Of a stretch of DNA of 64,000 nucleotides, positions 62,958 through 64,000 are shown in pieces. Position 1 is the stretch's first letter; the number at the start of each line of letters is the position of its first letter. The stretch comes from Guillardia theta CCMP2712 (Eukaryota; Cryptophyceae; Pyrenomonadales; Geminigeraceae). Made by a program: the position numbers and the translations under genes. The DNA is taken from contig NW_005434672.1 of the NCBI RefSeq assembly GCF_000315625.1, positions 950,310-1,014,309 of the forward strand, read 5' to 3'. The notes beneath the pieces were generated by a model, which worked only from the letters and a program-made list of their open reading frames with translations, was not told the DNA's origin and did no database searches.

Positions 62958-64000
62958 AGCTTTTGACAACTTTAATGTGTTTCATGCGGCCGCGCTCGTT
63001 CCTCCCCGTCAGTTGATGAAAGTAGTCAACGAGCCTAGAAACTTCCAAACCCCACAGGCCGGGCTTGCCAACCTCAGCGGCTGGTCCGACAGTACTGCCA
63101 TGATTCGGAATCCCCGGGGGGGCGGTCCCTGTGGCGGATCAGGGACGCCGCCGGCGGTCTCATTGAAACTTTGAACCGGGCGGCGGCTCGGACAAGTTCC
63201 GAGGGCCGCCGTGATCGGATCCGCCGCGCGGCGCTGGGATCTCAGTGCCAGACTCGACTCAGACGGTCGCCGGGCGATCGGACCCGGCGGCCCCGGGCCC
63301 CGCGAACGGCGGTCGCGTGGCACGCCCGGCCGGTTGAGCCGCGTGCGGTCACGCGGCCGCATCCGGGTCCGATCGGCCCCCGGCCGGGCCGGGCGGTCCG
63401 GGCATCATTGCGGCCCAGTGATTGTCCTCGTACTGAATTTTGAACTTAACTTTGAGTAAAGACTTTGATGGAGGTCAAGTTTCACCAACTTGAAGAGATG
63501 CGGGGAAATTGAAGGCTAGCTAGGCTAGAGGGGTTGCAGCAAACAAGGGAGGGGCTGCGAAACGACATGGCGGAAGAGCAGGTGGACACCAGATGATGGG
63601 GATGAGACTCATACCATGATGCCTCCGTTATGCCGGGTTAATCTGAGACTTTCCCCGGATAACTCAGTGACCTTTGATGCGTTGATGACAGTGAGACACT
63701 AGTGTAGTAAGATGAAGGCTAGGTGCAGATCTCGTTTGAAATCACAACTTTGAACCATGTCCGTGCCATAGAGAATGAGCCTCATTCTCTACGGGAGAAA
63801 AATGTCCGGAGAAGCTTGTCTATGCGCCGGCTGAAATCAGGACGATTTTTGGGATAGCCTTTGCAAGACAAATCGAAACTTTGAACTTTGTTCCAACAAG
63901 CCAACACAAGTAGAGAAAGGAAGTTGAATTTCTAATCACCGTGAGACTTAGGGTATTTCTTGATGATTCCACTACATGTAGCGGAACACCCGGTGAAAGG
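62958..64000. other. GC-rich repeat island and gene-free window end
   Basis: 63040-63420 is extremely GC-rich (CCCGGGGGGGCGG, GGCCCCGGGCCCCGCG, GGCCGGGCCGGGCGG) and ends in the conserved repeat terminus, copy B. From 63466 to the window end no open frame resembles a gene. GACTTTGATGG, ACTTTGAACC and ACTTTGAACTTTG recur at 63461, 63750 and 63878. A short inverted repeat GAGAATGAG/CTCATTCTC lies at 63772-63790. Confidence 0.5.
63421..63465 (+). repeat. Conserved repeat end, copy B
   Basis: ATTGTCCTCGTACTGA is identical to copy A, followed by ATTTTGAACTTAACTTTGAGTAAAGACTTT, which differs from copy A by only a few bases. A GC-rich island lies on its 5' side, as at copy A. Confidence 0.75.

Noticed and set aside
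63171..63459. Arg/Pro/Gly-rich frames on both strands
   Set aside because: They arise from the GC-rich repeat island; high GC removes stop codons and the composition is not protein-like.

Overview
This window looks like nuclear DNA from a photosynthetic, ciliated protist, most probably a cryptophyte alga of the Guillardia theta type. The species is inferred, not proven. Supporting evidence: almost every gene is cut by very short spliceosomal introns (about 42-60 nt, GT-AG); several proteins begin with a signal peptide followed by a transit-like Ser/Thr/Arg-rich stretch, as needed for a plastid inside the endomembrane system; and a retinal-binding microbial rhodopsin, a CEP131/AZI1 ciliary protein, an NHL-repeat surface protein and an IPT/TIG surface protein are all present. 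There are no bacterial operons, Shine-Dalgarno sites or CRISPR arrays.

Layout. 0.3-2.4 kb: WD40 protein (+). 3.5-4.8 kb: plastid-targeted homoserine-dehydrogenase-like protein (+), convergent with TMEM18 (-, 4.8-5.9 kb). A promoter with three 37-bp repeats separates TMEM18 from a rhodopsin gene (+, 6.2-8.4 kb). 9.2-12.9 kb: IPT/TIG single-pass surface protein (-). 13.8-17.3 kb: NHL-repeat surface protein (+), convergent with CEP131 (-, 17.5-21.3 kb). 22.3-31.0 kb: a giant 2,906-residue leucine-rich-repeat protein (+). 32.0-34.6 kb: plastid-targeted endonuclease III fused to ankyrin repeats (+). 34.9-36.6 kb: GH13 alpha-amylase (+). 37.4-37.8 kb: COX6B (+). 38.0-41.7 kb: an uncharacterised gene and a CHAT-like/STAND NTPase (both -). 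42.3-46.1 kb: ARM plus Sfi1-like tryptophan-repeat protein (-). 46.7-49.1 kb: a coiled-coil gene (-) and a secreted coiled-coil protein (+). 50.6-50.9 kb: a tiny two-exon gene. 51.1-57.1 kb: a chromatin/transcription factor with PLU-1-like, CW, PWWP, TFIIS-central and SPOC domains (-). 58-63 kb: a possible BAP31-like gene (+), a weak minus-strand gene, and the ESCRT cofactor VTA1 (+).

The genes are functionally unrelated neighbours, as expected in a eukaryote. Two divergent pairs share intergenic regions: TMEM18/rhodopsin and CEP131/LRR. Between genes lie GC-rich islands with shared short motifs, a roughly 35-bp conserved repeat end found three times, GGGGTA/TACCCC-rich tracts upstream of several start codons, and polypurine or trinucleotide repeats that mostly sit inside introns.

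The most unusual items are the rhodopsin with Met in place of the proton-acceptor Asp and a large Asn-rich ectodomain; the endonuclease III that replaces its iron-sulphur loop with ankyrin repeats; the CHAT-like/STAND protein whose key catalytic positions look degenerate; and the PLU-1/CW/PWWP/TFIIS/SPOC fusion. Two conserved genes show an apparent one-base frameshift that may be assembly error. Exon boundaries were set by eye from splice signals, frame continuity and family conservation.
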